Source of the DNA: an uncultured Lachnospiraceae bacterium
GTDB lineage: Bacteria > Bacillota > Clostridia > Lachnospirales > Lachnospiraceae
NCBI GenBank assembly: GCA_949893755.1
Contig: CATLCV010000007.1
Location: 1 to 61,712, forward strand
Length of the DNA: 61,712 nucleotides
Reading direction: 5' to 3'
This document shows, piece by piece, positions 51,237 through 59,637 of this stretch; position 1 is the stretch's first letter, and the number at the start of each line of letters is the position of its first letter. The notes beneath the pieces are model-generated. The model was not told the origin of the DNA. It saw nothing but the letters and a program-made list of their open reading frames with translations, and made no database searches. Made by a program: the position numbers and the translations under genes.

Positions 51237-52657
51237 TATTTTAATACCTCCTCAAATTCTGCTGTATCGTATGAAAGGCCCTGTTCCTTTCTTGCCTGTG
51301 CTTCTCTCAATGCTTCGATCCTCTTTCTGGTAACCGGAGACAGGAGCATGACCAGTCCCGCCAGCATCATGAAGATCCCCGGATAAATGGTAAACAACGA
51401 CTCGATCGTTCCGATTGCTTCTGCGCCCTGCTCCGCCGCTTCCGGATCAAATCCGCCGATCTGCATCAGCATTCCCAGCACGAAGGAAGCCACGGCGCCT
51501 CCCAGTTTTAACAGGAGAGAATAGTAGGACATGATAATTCCGTCTCTCTTTTTCCCGTTCTTAAATTCATCCAGATCGACCACATCATACAGGAAGTTAA
51601 AAATAAACAGCCAGTAAGCGCAGGTCCCGATCCCTACGATGATGATATAGGCGATTGCCATGGGAAGCGTCCGGATCCCGATGAATTTGGCCAGGACCAT
51701 TACAATCCCCGTTCCTGCCATGCATGCCACATATACATTTCTCTTGTCGTGACGCATCACCAGCTTTGTGATAAATGGAATCAGGCAGATCGAGCATGCG
51801 GACTGGATCGCATATAATATGGAAGCGCTGGATTCTGAAATTCCCATCACGTAAGAGGTATAATATAACATATCCGAGTTAAACAATGTCATATACACAT
51901 TGCAGAAAAGCGCGGACAGGATCACCATTACATATGCCCTTGTTTTCATCAGGCTGCCGATTCCGTTCAGTGTCCCGCGGATGGTAAATTTTTCCGCCGA
52001 CATCTGTTCGTCGATCGGCTCGTGCCCTTTCGTTGCTCTCCACATCACTCCGACAGATACAAGGACGATCAAACCAGCCGCGACCGCTGCCGTTCCCCAC
52101 GCCCGGGCATCTGTCCACCCGGCTTTCGTCAGCCTTCCTACCAGAAATGTGGGAACACTGGTTCCGCAAAAGATTCCGATGAATCCCATTGCCTCACGGA
52201 AGCCCGCGATCTTCGCGCGTTCGTCATCATCATTTGTGATGACCGATCCCAAAGAATAATACGGGATATTAAATGCCGTATAAGAGGTCCAGAAGATCAG
52301 CACGACGATCAGATAATAAATATTTTTCTGTGCCTGCGGAAAATCCACCTTCGTAAACAGGAAGATAATGGACACCACCATTGGAATCAATGACATTCCG
52401 ATAAATGGCCTTCTCTTTCCTTTCTTACTTTTTGACAGATCCACCATAACCCCAAGGATCGGATCCGTTACCGCGTCCCACGCTATTGCAATCGAAGAAA
52501 TGGTTCCGGCTATAGCGGGACTGATCCCTGCAATTGTGGTCAGGTAAAATGACAAAAATGATATAACAATATTATAAGCTGTAGAATCTCCGATGGATCC
52601 TATCGTGTACCCCAGCTTCAAGCCCAGCGGCACTATTTTTTTCTCTTTTACAGACAT
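51236..52657 (-). CDS. GPH-family (MFS) cation symporter
   Basis: A 473-residue twelve-helix transporter. GPH features are LGYTIGSIGDSTAYNIVISF at the start, WDAVTDPILGVMVDLSKSKKGKRRPFIGM (loop 2-3), and VDLDEFKNGKKRDGIIMSYY in the second half. It lies between a GNAT acetyltransferase gene (7 bases upstream) and the DUF62 paralogs (one-base overlap), so it is firmly part of that operon. GPH carriers move sugars and glycosides with a cation. Here the substrate could be a nucleoside-like or adenosylated compound, given the DUF62 partners; this is inference. Confidence 0.88.
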   Translation of the reverse strand: MSVKEKKIVPLGLKLGYTIGSIGDSTAYNIVISFLSFYLTTIAGISPAIAGTISSIAIAWDAVTDPILGVMVDLSKSKKGKRRPFIGMSLIPMVVSIIFLFTKVDFPQAQKNIYYLIVVLIFWTSYTAFNIPYYSLGSVITNDDDERAKIAGFREAMGFIGIFCGTSVPTFLVGRLTKAGWTDARAWGTAAVAAGLIVLVSVGVMWRATKGHEPIDEQMSAEKFTIRGTLNGIGSLMKTRAYVMVILSALFCNVYMTLFNSDMLYYTSYVMGISESSASILYAIQSACSICLIPFITKLVMRHDKRNVYVACMAGTGIVMVLAKFIGIRTLPMAIAYIIIVGIGTCAYWLFIFNFLYDVVDLDEFKNGKKRDGIIMSYYSLLLKLGGAVASFVLGMLMQIGGFDPEAAEQGAEAIGTIESLFTIYPGIFMMLAGLVMLLSPVTRKRIEALREAQARKEQGLSYDTAEFEEVLK

Positions 52658-52664
52658 CTTTCTT

Positions 52665-53477
52665 TTACTCCTTTACTCCGTGTTTTTTCTGAATATTCAG
52701 GACTCCCCAATCTCCGATCTTTCGGAATCCCAAATCGCAGAACAAATTCTGCTCCTGCGGACATTCACTGAATACTGCCGGGATCCGGCCGCTCTCCAGT
52801 GCTCTTTTCGCTGCTGCCGATACGATCTCATGGCCGATTCCCTGATGCTGATACGGCTGTTTGACCGACACGCCTCCGATCATGCACGACCATGGCGTGG
52901 CTGCGGCAGTATTTGCATGAGCAATGATTTCTTTTTTTTCCTCATAATATAGATGCTCCCCTTCCTGATTTTTGATACGGTTTCGGATCATTTCTTTTTC
53001 TCCGTAAAGACTCTGAAATCCCGGAACTGTCATCAGAAAGCGATGCACCTTGTCCGCCTCTTTCTCCTCTGCCGTATACACCGTTTTTCCGCCGAGATCC
53101 AATTTTCTCTGGTCATTTAGAATATACAGCGATTTCATGATCGGTTTCTCTTTCGTTTCCTGACAGCATTTTGAAAATCGCCCCGTAAGCTCCGCTTTTC
53201 CCATCACTGTGCTGATCTGCTCCCGGCACAACTCCCAGATCTCCCGGCAAGCCTTCTCTCCCGGATCCCCCGCAAGGATCAGCTGGGTATAATATTTTAA
53301 AAATACCGATTTGATCCTTCCGTCCTCCTTTTCTGCATAAATCTGCTGAAAGGGTTTATCAAATCCATAATAGTACAGATCTGCCAGGATAAATGTGTGA
53401 TAATACAGATCGTGCTTCAAAAAGGAAATCAGTGTTTCTTCTTCCTCTTCCCTGCATTTCTCAATGCTTTCCGTCAT
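52665..53477 (-). CDS. GNAT-family acetyltransferase
   Basis: A 270-residue protein with an N-terminal helical domain (residues 1-130; HDLYYHTFILADLYYYGFD) and a C-terminal GNAT fold (about 135-265). The acetyl-CoA loop is QPYQHQGIGHEIVSAAAKRA, followed by FSECPQEQNLFCDLGFRKIG, as in N-acetyltransferases. It leads the DUF62 operon and ends 7 bases before the transporter. It may acetylate the transported compound. The start follows GAAGGGAGAGGGAA and a clear promoter. Confidence 0.88.
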   Translation of the reverse strand: MTESIEKCREEEEETLISFLKHDLYYHTFILADLYYYGFDKPFQQIYAEKEDGRIKSVFLKYYTQLILAGDPGEKACREIWELCREQISTVMGKAELTGRFSKCCQETKEKPIMKSLYILNDQRKLDLGGKTVYTAEEKEADKVHRFLMTVPGFQSLYGEKEMIRNRIKNQEGEHLYYEEKKEIIAHANTAAATPWSCMIGGVSVKQPYQHQGIGHEIVSAAAKRALESGRIPAVFSECPQEQNLFCDLGFRKIGDWGVLNIQKKHGVKE

Positions 53478-53490
53478 TTCCCTCTCCCTT

Positions 53491-53558
53491 CTTGTTGAAC
53501 TTGTTTTAACTTATCCCTAACTTGTTCATATTGTAGCACACCCTATTCCTTTCGTCAA
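53491..53558 (-). promoter_or_regulatory. Promoter and operators of the DUF62 operon
   Basis: On the minus strand TTGACG (53553-53558), 17 bases, then TACAAT (53530-53535). Downstream lie AACAAGTT (about 53519-53528), GGGATAAGTTAAAACAAGTT, and a near palindrome CTTGTTGAACTTG at 53491-53503. The same AACAAG/CTTGTT and GGATAAGTT words occur in the divergent regulator promoter. Confidence 0.75.
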
Positions 53559-53636
53559 TCACAATCTTTGTTATTTATACATTTTGTAAGTATTCACCAA
53601 ATCCTGTATTTTATTTTTGTTTAAGTAGTACAAATA

Positions 53637-53682
53637 TTGAAAATACAATAAAACTATGGTAAAATATATCTTGTTTAACAAG
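53637..53682 (+). promoter_or_regulatory. Promoter and operator of the GntR gene
   Basis: TTGAAA (53637-53642), 17 bases, then TAAAAT (53660-53665). CTTGTTTAACAAG (53670-53682), a perfect 13-base palindrome, covers the probable start point. It is followed by GGATAAGTTTAA, a word also seen in the divergent promoter. A single GntR dimer could control both directions. Confidence 0.75.
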
Positions 53683-53708
53683 CTGGATAAGTTTAAGAGG
53701 TGAAAAAA

Positions 53709-54425
53709 ATGGGGAAAGTATTGACCGGAAGTTTACCCGCTTATATCGAGGTTTACAATTCTTTATATTCCGATATTGTGAATAACGTTTATTTAGAAGG
53801 GGATCAGCTCCCCAGTGAAAATGCGCTTTCAGAAAAATACGGAGTCAGCAGAAACACGCTCCGGCAGGCTCTTGCCATTCTCTGCGAAGACGGATTGGTC
53901 ATCAAAAGTCAGGGAAAAGGTACCACCATTGCCAGACGGGAAGACTCCAGAATGAGCGGGCAGATCGTCAATCCTATGACCAACATGTGCAAAAGCTCCA
54001 TTGACGATGTCGAACTGCACTATAATTATGCTCCGCCGACCGATATCGCACGCGCGAAGCTCGGCCTGAGCAAAAGTGAAATCGTACTTGCAGGTACGAA
54101 TATTTATAAATCCGATCATGTTGTTGTCGGCTATTCCTTTACGCAGATCCCGGCTTCGGCATTTGAAGCGCTGGACGTGGATATTTCAGATTCTTCTATA
54201 TTAGAAGAACTGATCGAGCATAAAATATTCGACGCCTCCTCCAAAGGAAATCTGACTGTCCAGCTGGTTTTTTCTAACGAAGAGGAATCTCAGATCCTGA
54301 AAATTCCGGAAAAAACTCCTTTGCTGCTGTCGGAACTGATCTTGTTCAACCATGCCCACCAGGCGTTCTCCCGCTGTAAGTTTTATATGCTGCCTGAATA
54401 TTATAAAATGAATTTCGAGATCTAA
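53709..54425 (+). CDS. GntR-family regulator with UTRA domain
   Basis: A 238-residue HutC-type regulator. The N-terminal winged helix (residues ~8-75) has LYSDIVNNVYLEGDQLPSEN then LSEKYGVSRNTLRQALAILC and EDGLVIKSQGKGT. The C-terminal UTRA ligand domain (about 90-235) includes KLGLSKSEIVLAGTNIYKSD and LLSELILFNHAHQAFSRCKF. It is transcribed away from the DUF62 operon and both promoters carry shared operator words. The start at 53709 fits TAAGAGG eight bases upstream; a GTG at 53700 is weaker. The ligand binding to the UTRA domain would tell the substrate of the operon. Confidence 0.92.
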   Translation: MGKVLTGSLPAYIEVYNSLYSDIVNNVYLEGDQLPSENALSEKYGVSRNTLRQALAILCEDGLVIKSQGKGTTIARREDSRMSGQIVNPMTNMCKSSIDDVELHYNYAPPTDIARAKLGLSKSEIVLAGTNIYKSDHVVVGYSFTQIPASAFEALDVDISDSSILEELIEHKIFDASSKGNLTVQLVFSNEEESQILKIPEKTPLLLSELILFNHAHQAFSRCKFYMLPEYYKMNFEI

Positions 54426-54669
54426 CCTTTTATGTGCTTTGCACGGTTGAATTTATGCTGAAAAAAAATGCTTTTTACGCAGGAGATTCCACTTTTAAAT
54501 ATCCCATAACAGTCTATCTTCCGATAGCCTTCTTCCCATTTCAGCTTGTAATAGCAATGTTAACAGACCGCAGTATGCACATTTTATGAAATATGCATGT
54601 CGTTTTGTGAAATATAGAGTTTTAGCATCGGCTATATGGTATATTGGATTTATAAAAAAGGAAGGGGAA
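54426..54669. other. Gap between GntR gene and GtrA relic
   Basis: A short open frame (from ATG at 54455) gives a mostly hydrophobic 44-residue peptide with YPITVYLPIAFFPFQLVIAM but has no ribosome binding site, so I do not call it. An AT-rich stretch with no hairpin of note follows. Confidence 0.4.
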
Positions 54670-54768
54670 ATGAAAAAATGGATCGAAAAGCATCCGGATC
54701 TGTGGGAGTTTATCTTGTTTAATTTTGACTTGTCTATTTCTCCGTTTGCACAGATCAAAAACCCTTAA
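54670..54768 (+). pseudogene. N-terminal relic of a GtrA-like membrane protein
   Basis: After AAAGGAAGGGGAA the frame starts MKKWIEKHPDLWEFILFN, which is the recognisable opening of GtrA-type or related small membrane proteins (EKHP-LWEF-x-x-FN). Then the sequence changes abruptly into a family A repeat (DLSISPFAQIKNP comes from the repeat) and stops. The remaining about 100 residues with the membrane helices are absent. The repeat therefore sits exactly at the break. The assignment rests on a short match from memory. Confidence 0.55.
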
Positions 54769-54770
54769 CT
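54728..54770. repeat. Family A repeat fragment
   Basis: GACTTGTCTATTTCTCCGTT and TGCACAGATCAAAAACCC match the inner arm of the 1768-1930 palindrome (GCTTGTCTATTTTTCCGATT, TGCACAGGTCAAAAAGCC). Confidence 0.65.
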
Positions 54771-54864
54771 GAAATACAACAGTTGCATTACAGATTAAAT
54801 CGTATATAATGTGATTGAAACCATACCTCTCCAGACATCTCTTTTTAAAGAAAGGTATATTCTT

Positions 54865-55353
54865 ATGAAAGCAAACAGCATTTTTAATGCGATCAGACAT
54901 GGGATCCTGATCTGCAATGCGGAGAGCCATATTGTATTTTTTAATCGTGTTTACGGGGAATTTATCGGCCACAGCCTTCAAGATGTAAGATATCTGCCGA
55001 TCACGGATATCCGCCCCGGTTCCCGTGTTCCGGAGGTTCTAAAATTCCGCCGTCCCATAGAGAACACACTGAGAAATGAAAACGGGCAGGAGTATTTTGC
55101 CAGCATTTACCCTCTTATCGAAAATGACACTGTGCAGGGGACCATTTCTCTGGTTACGACCATCGGGCAGATCGAGGAGCATGTCTCAAATGATACCCGT
55201 ACCTTGTATGAACGGACCTGTGAGTTTGAAAGACAGGAGATCCTGCGCACCGTGGCTTTGTACGGCAATACTCTGGAGGGCAAGAAGAAAGCGGCAAAAG
55301 CCCTTGGGATTTCGCTGGCGTCTCTTTACAATAAACTGAAAATCGAATCCTGA
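54865..55353 (+). CDS. PAS-domain regulator with Fis-type helix-turn-helix
   Basis: A 162-residue regulator. The N-terminal PAS domain (residues ~1-105) reads IFNAIRHGILICNAESHIVF, FNRVYGEFIGHS and FASIYPLIENDTVQGTISLV. The C-terminal Fis-type helix-turn-helix (about 120-160) has EILRTVALYGNTLEGKKKAA and LGISLASLYNKLKI, as in NtrC-type activators, but the central AAA+ sigma-54 domain is missing. The start at 54865 follows AAAGAAAGGTATATTCTT. It is probably the regulator of the AtuA/CocE genes that follow. Without AAA+ it cannot activate sigma-54 promoters, so it may act as simple repressor or activator. Confidence 0.82.
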   Translation: MKANSIFNAIRHGILICNAESHIVFFNRVYGEFIGHSLQDVRYLPITDIRPGSRVPEVLKFRRPIENTLRNENGQEYFASIYPLIENDTVQGTISLVTTIGQIEEHVSNDTRTLYERTCEFERQEILRTVALYGNTLEGKKKAAKALGISLASLYNKLKIES

Positions 55354-55498
55354 CCGTATCATTCTAAATTTTTAGAATATTCTTGTACTTTCCTTCCAAT
55401 TTTCTATAATAGCAATCAAGTAATTGCTCAGCACAGGATAGCATATTTACTGCGGTACTGAGCAAATACGCAGTCAGAAATGAAAAAGGAGGAGTTAC

Positions 55499-56866
55499 AT
55501 GAAAACAATACGCATCGGAAGCGGCGCCGGTTATGCCGGGGACCGTATCGAGCCGGCTGTCGAGCTGATGGAAAAAGGTAATCTGGATTATATCATATTT
55601 GAGTGCCTTGCGGAGCGCACCGTGGCTCTCGGCCAGAAGGACAAACAATCCAACCCGGCATTGGGCTACAATCAAAGACTGCGGGAACGTATGGAAAAAA
55701 TCCTGCCCCTTGCGCAGAAGAATCACATTCGAGTGGTCACCAACATGGGGGCTGCTAACCCGGAGGCTGCGGCAAAGGAGGTCTGTGCCCTGGCAGGAGA
55801 GCTTGGTATCAGCGGACTGAAAATTGCCTGTGTGACCGGAGATGACATTACAGGCCGCCTGGAGCAGTACGGCGAAAATGAAATTCTCGAAAATGGGAAG
55901 AAATTAAAAGAGCTTGCACAGTCTCTGATCTCCGCCAATGCCTATATGGGCGCGGAGGGCATTATAGAGGCGCTGGATGAAGATGCGGATATCGTGATCA
56001 CGGGACGTGTATCGGATCCGGCCCTGACCATCGGCCCCCTGGTGCATGAATTCGGCTGGTCCCTGGACGCCTGTCCGGATCAGATGGGGCAGGCCGTTCT
56101 TGCGGGACATCTGCTGGAATGTGCCGGCCAGGTTACCGGAGGATACTATGCCGATCCGGGATACAAAGAAGTGCCGGATCTTGACCGGCTGGGATTCCCG
56201 CTGCTGGAGATATCTGAGGACGGAAGCTTTATCGTGACCAAGGTGGAAGACTCCGGCGGCCTGGTCTGCGTGGATACCTGCAAGGAGCAGACAATCTATG
56301 AGATCCATGATCCGAAAGCGTACATGACGCCCGATGCCATCGCGGATTTTTCACAGGTCCACTACGAACAGATTGGCAGGAACCGTGTCCGGGCAACGGG
56401 CGCCACGACCCATGGGAAACCGGAAACATTGAAGGTGACGATCGGTTATCAGGACTGCTTTATCGGAGAAGGCGCCATATCCTACGGCGGCAGAAACTGC
56501 CTGGAACGCGCCAAAATGGCCGGAAGGATTGTCCAAAGCCGCTTCCGGCAGATGAGGCTTGATATAGACGAACTACGGATTGACTACATCGGCTATAATT
56601 CGCTGTATCTGTCCTCCATTTCGGACCGGCTCATGCAGAACGAGCCGCCGGAAATCCGGCTCCATGTCAGCGCCAGAACGCGGGATGAGGCAGCCGCGCG
56701 TGCCGTAGCAGATGAGGTAGAAACTTTGTATACAAACGGTCCGGCAGGCGGAGGCGGCGCACGGAAATATGTAGAAGAAGTCTTTTCCGTGTGCTCCATA
56801 TTCATTCCGAGAAAGGACGTCCGTGCGGATGTAAAATACATGGTAACAGGAGGAAATGCTTTATGA
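55499..56866 (+). CDS. AtuA-type acyclic terpene utilisation family protein (DUF1446)
   Basis: A 455-residue protein of the AtuA/DUF1446 family. It begins TIRIGSGAGYAGDRIEPAVE and has FECLAERTVALGQKDKQSNP, VVTNMGAANPEAAAKEVCAL, VITGRVSDPALTIGPLVHEFGW (about 160-182) and VRATGATTHGKPETLKVTIG. Members take part in degradation of terpenoids such as citronellol in Pseudomonas, but the family is far broader and the reaction is unclear. The small partner protein starts in its last codons (ATGA overlap), as in operons where the two parts are split. The start follows AAAAGGAGGAGTTAC. Confidence 0.88.
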   Translation: MKTIRIGSGAGYAGDRIEPAVELMEKGNLDYIIFECLAERTVALGQKDKQSNPALGYNQRLRERMEKILPLAQKNHIRVVTNMGAANPEAAAKEVCALAGELGISGLKIACVTGDDITGRLEQYGENEILENGKKLKELAQSLISANAYMGAEGIIEALDEDADIVITGRVSDPALTIGPLVHEFGWSLDACPDQMGQAVLAGHLLECAGQVTGGYYADPGYKEVPDLDRLGFPLLEISEDGSFIVTKVEDSGGLVCVDTCKEQTIYEIHDPKAYMTPDAIADFSQVHYEQIGRNRVRATGATTHGKPETLKVTIGYQDCFIGEGAISYGGRNCLERAKMAGRIVQSRFRQMRLDIDELRIDYIGYNSLYLSSISDRLMQNEPPEIRLHVSARTRDEAAARAVADEVETLYTNGPAGGGGARKYVEEVFSVCSIFIPRKDVRADVKYMVTGGNAL

Positions 56867-57162
56867 AATTGAGAGAGATCGCACATTCACGCACCGGCGA
56901 CAAGGGAGAAATTTCCAATATCTCCCTGATTCCCTATGATGAAAAGGATTATGGACTCTTAAAAGAAAAAGTAACACCGGAAAAAGTCAAGTCCTATTTT
57001 TCAGAAATCTGCCACGGCGAAGTAGTCCGTTATGAACTGGACGGCCTGAAGGCTCTGAACTTTGTGCTGGATAAGACGCTTGGCGGCGGCGTGACCCGTT
57101 CGCTTGCCATTGACAGACATGGAAAAGCGCTTGGGACGGCGCTGCTTGAAATGGAAATATAG
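56863..57162 (+). CDS. Small AtuA-partner protein
   Basis: A 99-residue protein matching the C-terminal domain that is fused to or follows AtuA/DUF1446 proteins. It starts KLREIAHSRTGDKGEISNIS, a motif that is shared by AtuA tails, and continues with YFSEICHGEVVRYELDGLKA and TLGGGVTRSLAIDRHGKALG. Its ATG overlaps the AtuA stop, so the two are translated together and very likely form one complex. A large family A palindrome follows 18 bases after its stop. Confidence 0.85.
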   Translation: MKLREIAHSRTGDKGEISNISLIPYDEKDYGLLKEKVTPEKVKSYFSEICHGEVVRYELDGLKALNFVLDKTLGGGVTRSLAIDRHGKALGTALLEMEI

Positions 57163-57179
57163 CTGCAAAAGCGCAAAGC

Positions 57180-57339
57180 TAAGGAACTGTCCCTAAATAA
57201 CTTACAACTTTGACTCGTCTAAAACTTCATATACTGCGTTGTCGTCAATCGACGTACCCCGGTACGCCTCATTCCTCCGCCTTGCATATGAAGTTTTATC
57301 CTGAGTCATAGTTGCATGTTATTTTGTGACAGTTCCTAA
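57180..57339. repeat. 160-bp imperfect palindrome, family A
   Basis: Ends TAAGGAACTGTCCCTAAATAAC and CAGTTCCTAA pair; inner arms include AAAACTTCATATACTGCG against CGCCTTGCATATGAAGTTTT and a central GTCGTCAATCGACG. It lies between the AtuA pair and the CocE gene and may act as a transcript barrier. Confidence 0.7.
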
Positions 57340-57353
57340 GAAAGGATACTCCT

Positions 57354-59067
57354 ATGGACAATTTGATGCAAATGCGTATAAAAACACGAAAAGAAGAGTA
57401 TGAAACCTGCGGCTTTCCCAAAACGGTTTCTGAATTTACCGCGGAAGACCAGATGCTTCCCATGCGGGACGGTGTAAAGCTGCGGACCGTGATTTACAGA
57501 CCTGCCGGTTTGGAGCGCTGTCCCGTACTTTTCCGCCGCACCTGCTACCCTGCAGACAAGGAATTGATCAGGGTAGACGCAGAGAACTGCTCCCTCAGGG
57601 GGTATGCGTTTGTCTACCAATTCTGCCGGGGAACGGGCGGTTCCCAGGGGGACTGGATTCCCAATATCCATGAACGGAATGACGGGATTGACACGGTGAA
57701 CTGGCTCTATGCACAGCCCTGGTGCTGCGGGATCGGCTACTGGGGGCTTTCCTACGCCGCCCTGACGGGATGGGCTTTTGCGGACGCAGTGAAAGGGAAG
57801 GTAGACTCCATGTTTCTGCTTCACTATGGCACAGACCGCTTTGTGTCTGCCTACCACAAGGGACTGTTCCACCATGACGTGCTTACCGCCTGGTCCATGC
57901 AGAATGCGGGCCGGCCGATATCCGCGGGCTATGAGGAATCCTGCCGGTATCTTCCCCACCTTGAAGTGGATGAAGCGCTCTGGGGCGGAAAGCTCCCATG
58001 GTATCGGGAGTATGTTTCCAACGAATACCTGGAAGACCCGTACTGGCAGCAGGAATGGTGGAAACAGCTCCGGGAAATCCCATCCAAAGTAGAGATTCCC
58101 CTTTACATTGTAAGCGGATGGTATGACCATCACCACGAAAGCACAATGGAGCCGCTTAAATCCCTCGGCGAAGGAAGTGAGCTGGCTGGAGATCGGAGGC
58201 TGGAATCATGGACTCCAGCCCGTGCTGCAGGATAAAAACGTGGAACACATCGAAAATATGGAAGCCGTCAAAGCGTTGACATGGTTTGAAATGACATTGA
58301 AAAAGAAGCAGGAACCCGCACCGAAGATCCGATATTATGTCCCGGGGAAGGATTGCTGGATGGAGACGGATTCCTGGGAGAATATTCCCCGTAAGAGCGA
58401 GATATTGTATCTGGATGCTGCCGCACACGGAAAAGCTGCCGATGACAGCCCTTACATATGCCGGGCCTTTTCACTTTGCGCATCCGTTCCGGGGGCAGGC
58501 TCCTGCGGCTATACCTATGACCCGGATGATCCGGTGCCCACCAACGGGGGCGACTGCACTCTGGCAAGCTGGTCTAAGACCGGAAGTCTTTTGCAGGAGA
58601 AGCCGGGCTGGCGCGGGGATGTCATCTCATTTTTGTCCGAGCCTCTGGAAACGGACTGGATCATCAACGGACAGATTGAAGTGGAATTGTGGGTCAAAAC
58701 GGACTGCGAGAATACGGCCTTTTTTGCCAGTATTGATGAGATGACCCCGGAAGGAAAATCCTATCATATCCGGACCTCCGCCGCAACCATCCGTCATGAG
58801 CTGCCCAGGAACATGCGGTATGTGCCCGGGACACCTGTAAAGGTCACAGCGGATATGAGTGATGTCTGCTATGCGGTTTCTGCGGGTTCACGTATCCGTA
58901 TTGATGTTACCTCTTCGGATTTCCCGCAGTATCATGCCCACAGCAACCAGCCGGGAGACTGGGCACTGGCCGCGGAAAATCGGATTGCACATCAGATCAT
59001 CCTGACAGGAGGGGAATATCCGAGCTGTGTGCGGATCCCCTGCCAGAATAGATCAGGGAAATTCTAA
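57354..59067 (+). pseudogene. CocE/NonD-type hydrolase, frameshifted
   Basis: Two frames together give a CocE/NonD (X-Pro dipeptidyl-peptidase-like) alpha/beta hydrolase of about 570 residues. Frame one (57354 to about 58170) holds LPMRDGVKLRTVIYRPAG, FCRGTGGSQGDW, the nucleophile in GYWGLSYAALTGW, and the Asp in YIVSGWYDHHHES. Frame two (about 58173-59067) continues with SWLEIGGWNHGLQP, holding the catalytic His, then a C-terminal jelly roll. The break near 58170-58180 lies between Asp and His of the triad. AAGAAAGGATACTCCT precedes the start. The rest of both frames is well conserved, so the shift is recent or is a sequencing error. It follows the AtuA pair after a family A palindrome. Confidence 0.82.
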
Positions 59068-59110
59068 GGAACTTTTCCTAAGTTCCAGGTGGAAATTTTT
59101 CTGAACAATA

Positions 59111-59227
59111 TTGACAATGAGGTATATTTCGGTTAATATTAACATAAAATAAATCAGTGATATCACTGATCGGGCTGGTCGAAAGACCCTGGTCCACCGA
59201 ACGGCGGGGAATTTCCCCGCTATTTTT
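59111..59227 (+). ncRNA. Small structured RNA, DUF3800-type motif candidate
   Basis: TTGACA (59111-59116), 17 bases, then TAATAT (59134-59139) give a promoter. The RNA would begin near 59146. It has ATCAGTGATATCACTGAT (59153-59170, a perfect 18-base palindrome), a GGTC-GAAA-GACC tetraloop hairpin (59177-59188) and a terminator GCGGGGAATTTCCCCGC with T run (59204-59227). A DUF3800 gene starts 37 bases later. Several DUF3800 RNA motifs were described computationally (Weinberg and co-workers, 2017); this placement fits that class, but I cannot say which subtype. Confidence 0.7.
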
Positions 59228-59263
59228 GTTAGAAAAATCCAGGAGGAATGAAGGAGATAATCT

Positions 59264-59631
59264 ATGGCTGAAAAAAAGTTTTAAGTGTTTTTATAGATGA
59301 ATCGGGCGATTTTGGGCCATATGATTTTCATGCGCCATTTTATCTGGTTGCAATGGTCTTACATAATCAGAATGTTGACATTAGCAAAAATATTAATGAT
59401 TTGGAGAATCATTTGACAAACATTGGATATAAACAGCATGCCATTCATACGGGACCGTTGATCCGCAGGGAATCCGTCTATGCCAATGACCTTATGGAAG
59501 AACGAAAAAGGCTTTTTAATGCATTATTTAATTTTACCCGTAAATTAGATTTTCATTATGTTTGTGCCACACTTTATGCCCATGTAGAGTTCCGAAAAGT
59601 GAAGCCTGTGGATTATAAGTTGTTTCAATAG
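59264..59631 (+). pseudogene. DUF3800 gene, frameshifted and truncated
   Basis: The ATG follows CCAGGAGGAATGAAGGAG. The first frame ends at once (MAEKKF stop). One extra A in the run of seven A at 59271-59277 would give MAEKKKVLSVFIDESGDFGP, the DUF3800 signature FIDESGDFG, continuing YDFHAPFYLVAMVLHNQNV. The frame then stays open up to 59631, but only about 120 residues of a family of ~230-250 remain; the end runs into the receiver-domain relic on the opposite strand. The family is thought to contain an RNase H-like fold, though its role is unclear. Confidence 0.78.
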
Positions 59632-59637
59632 GAAAGC

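Noticed and set aside
54455-54589. 44-residue hydrophobic peptide frame
   Set aside because: No ribosome binding site and low-complexity AT-rich context.
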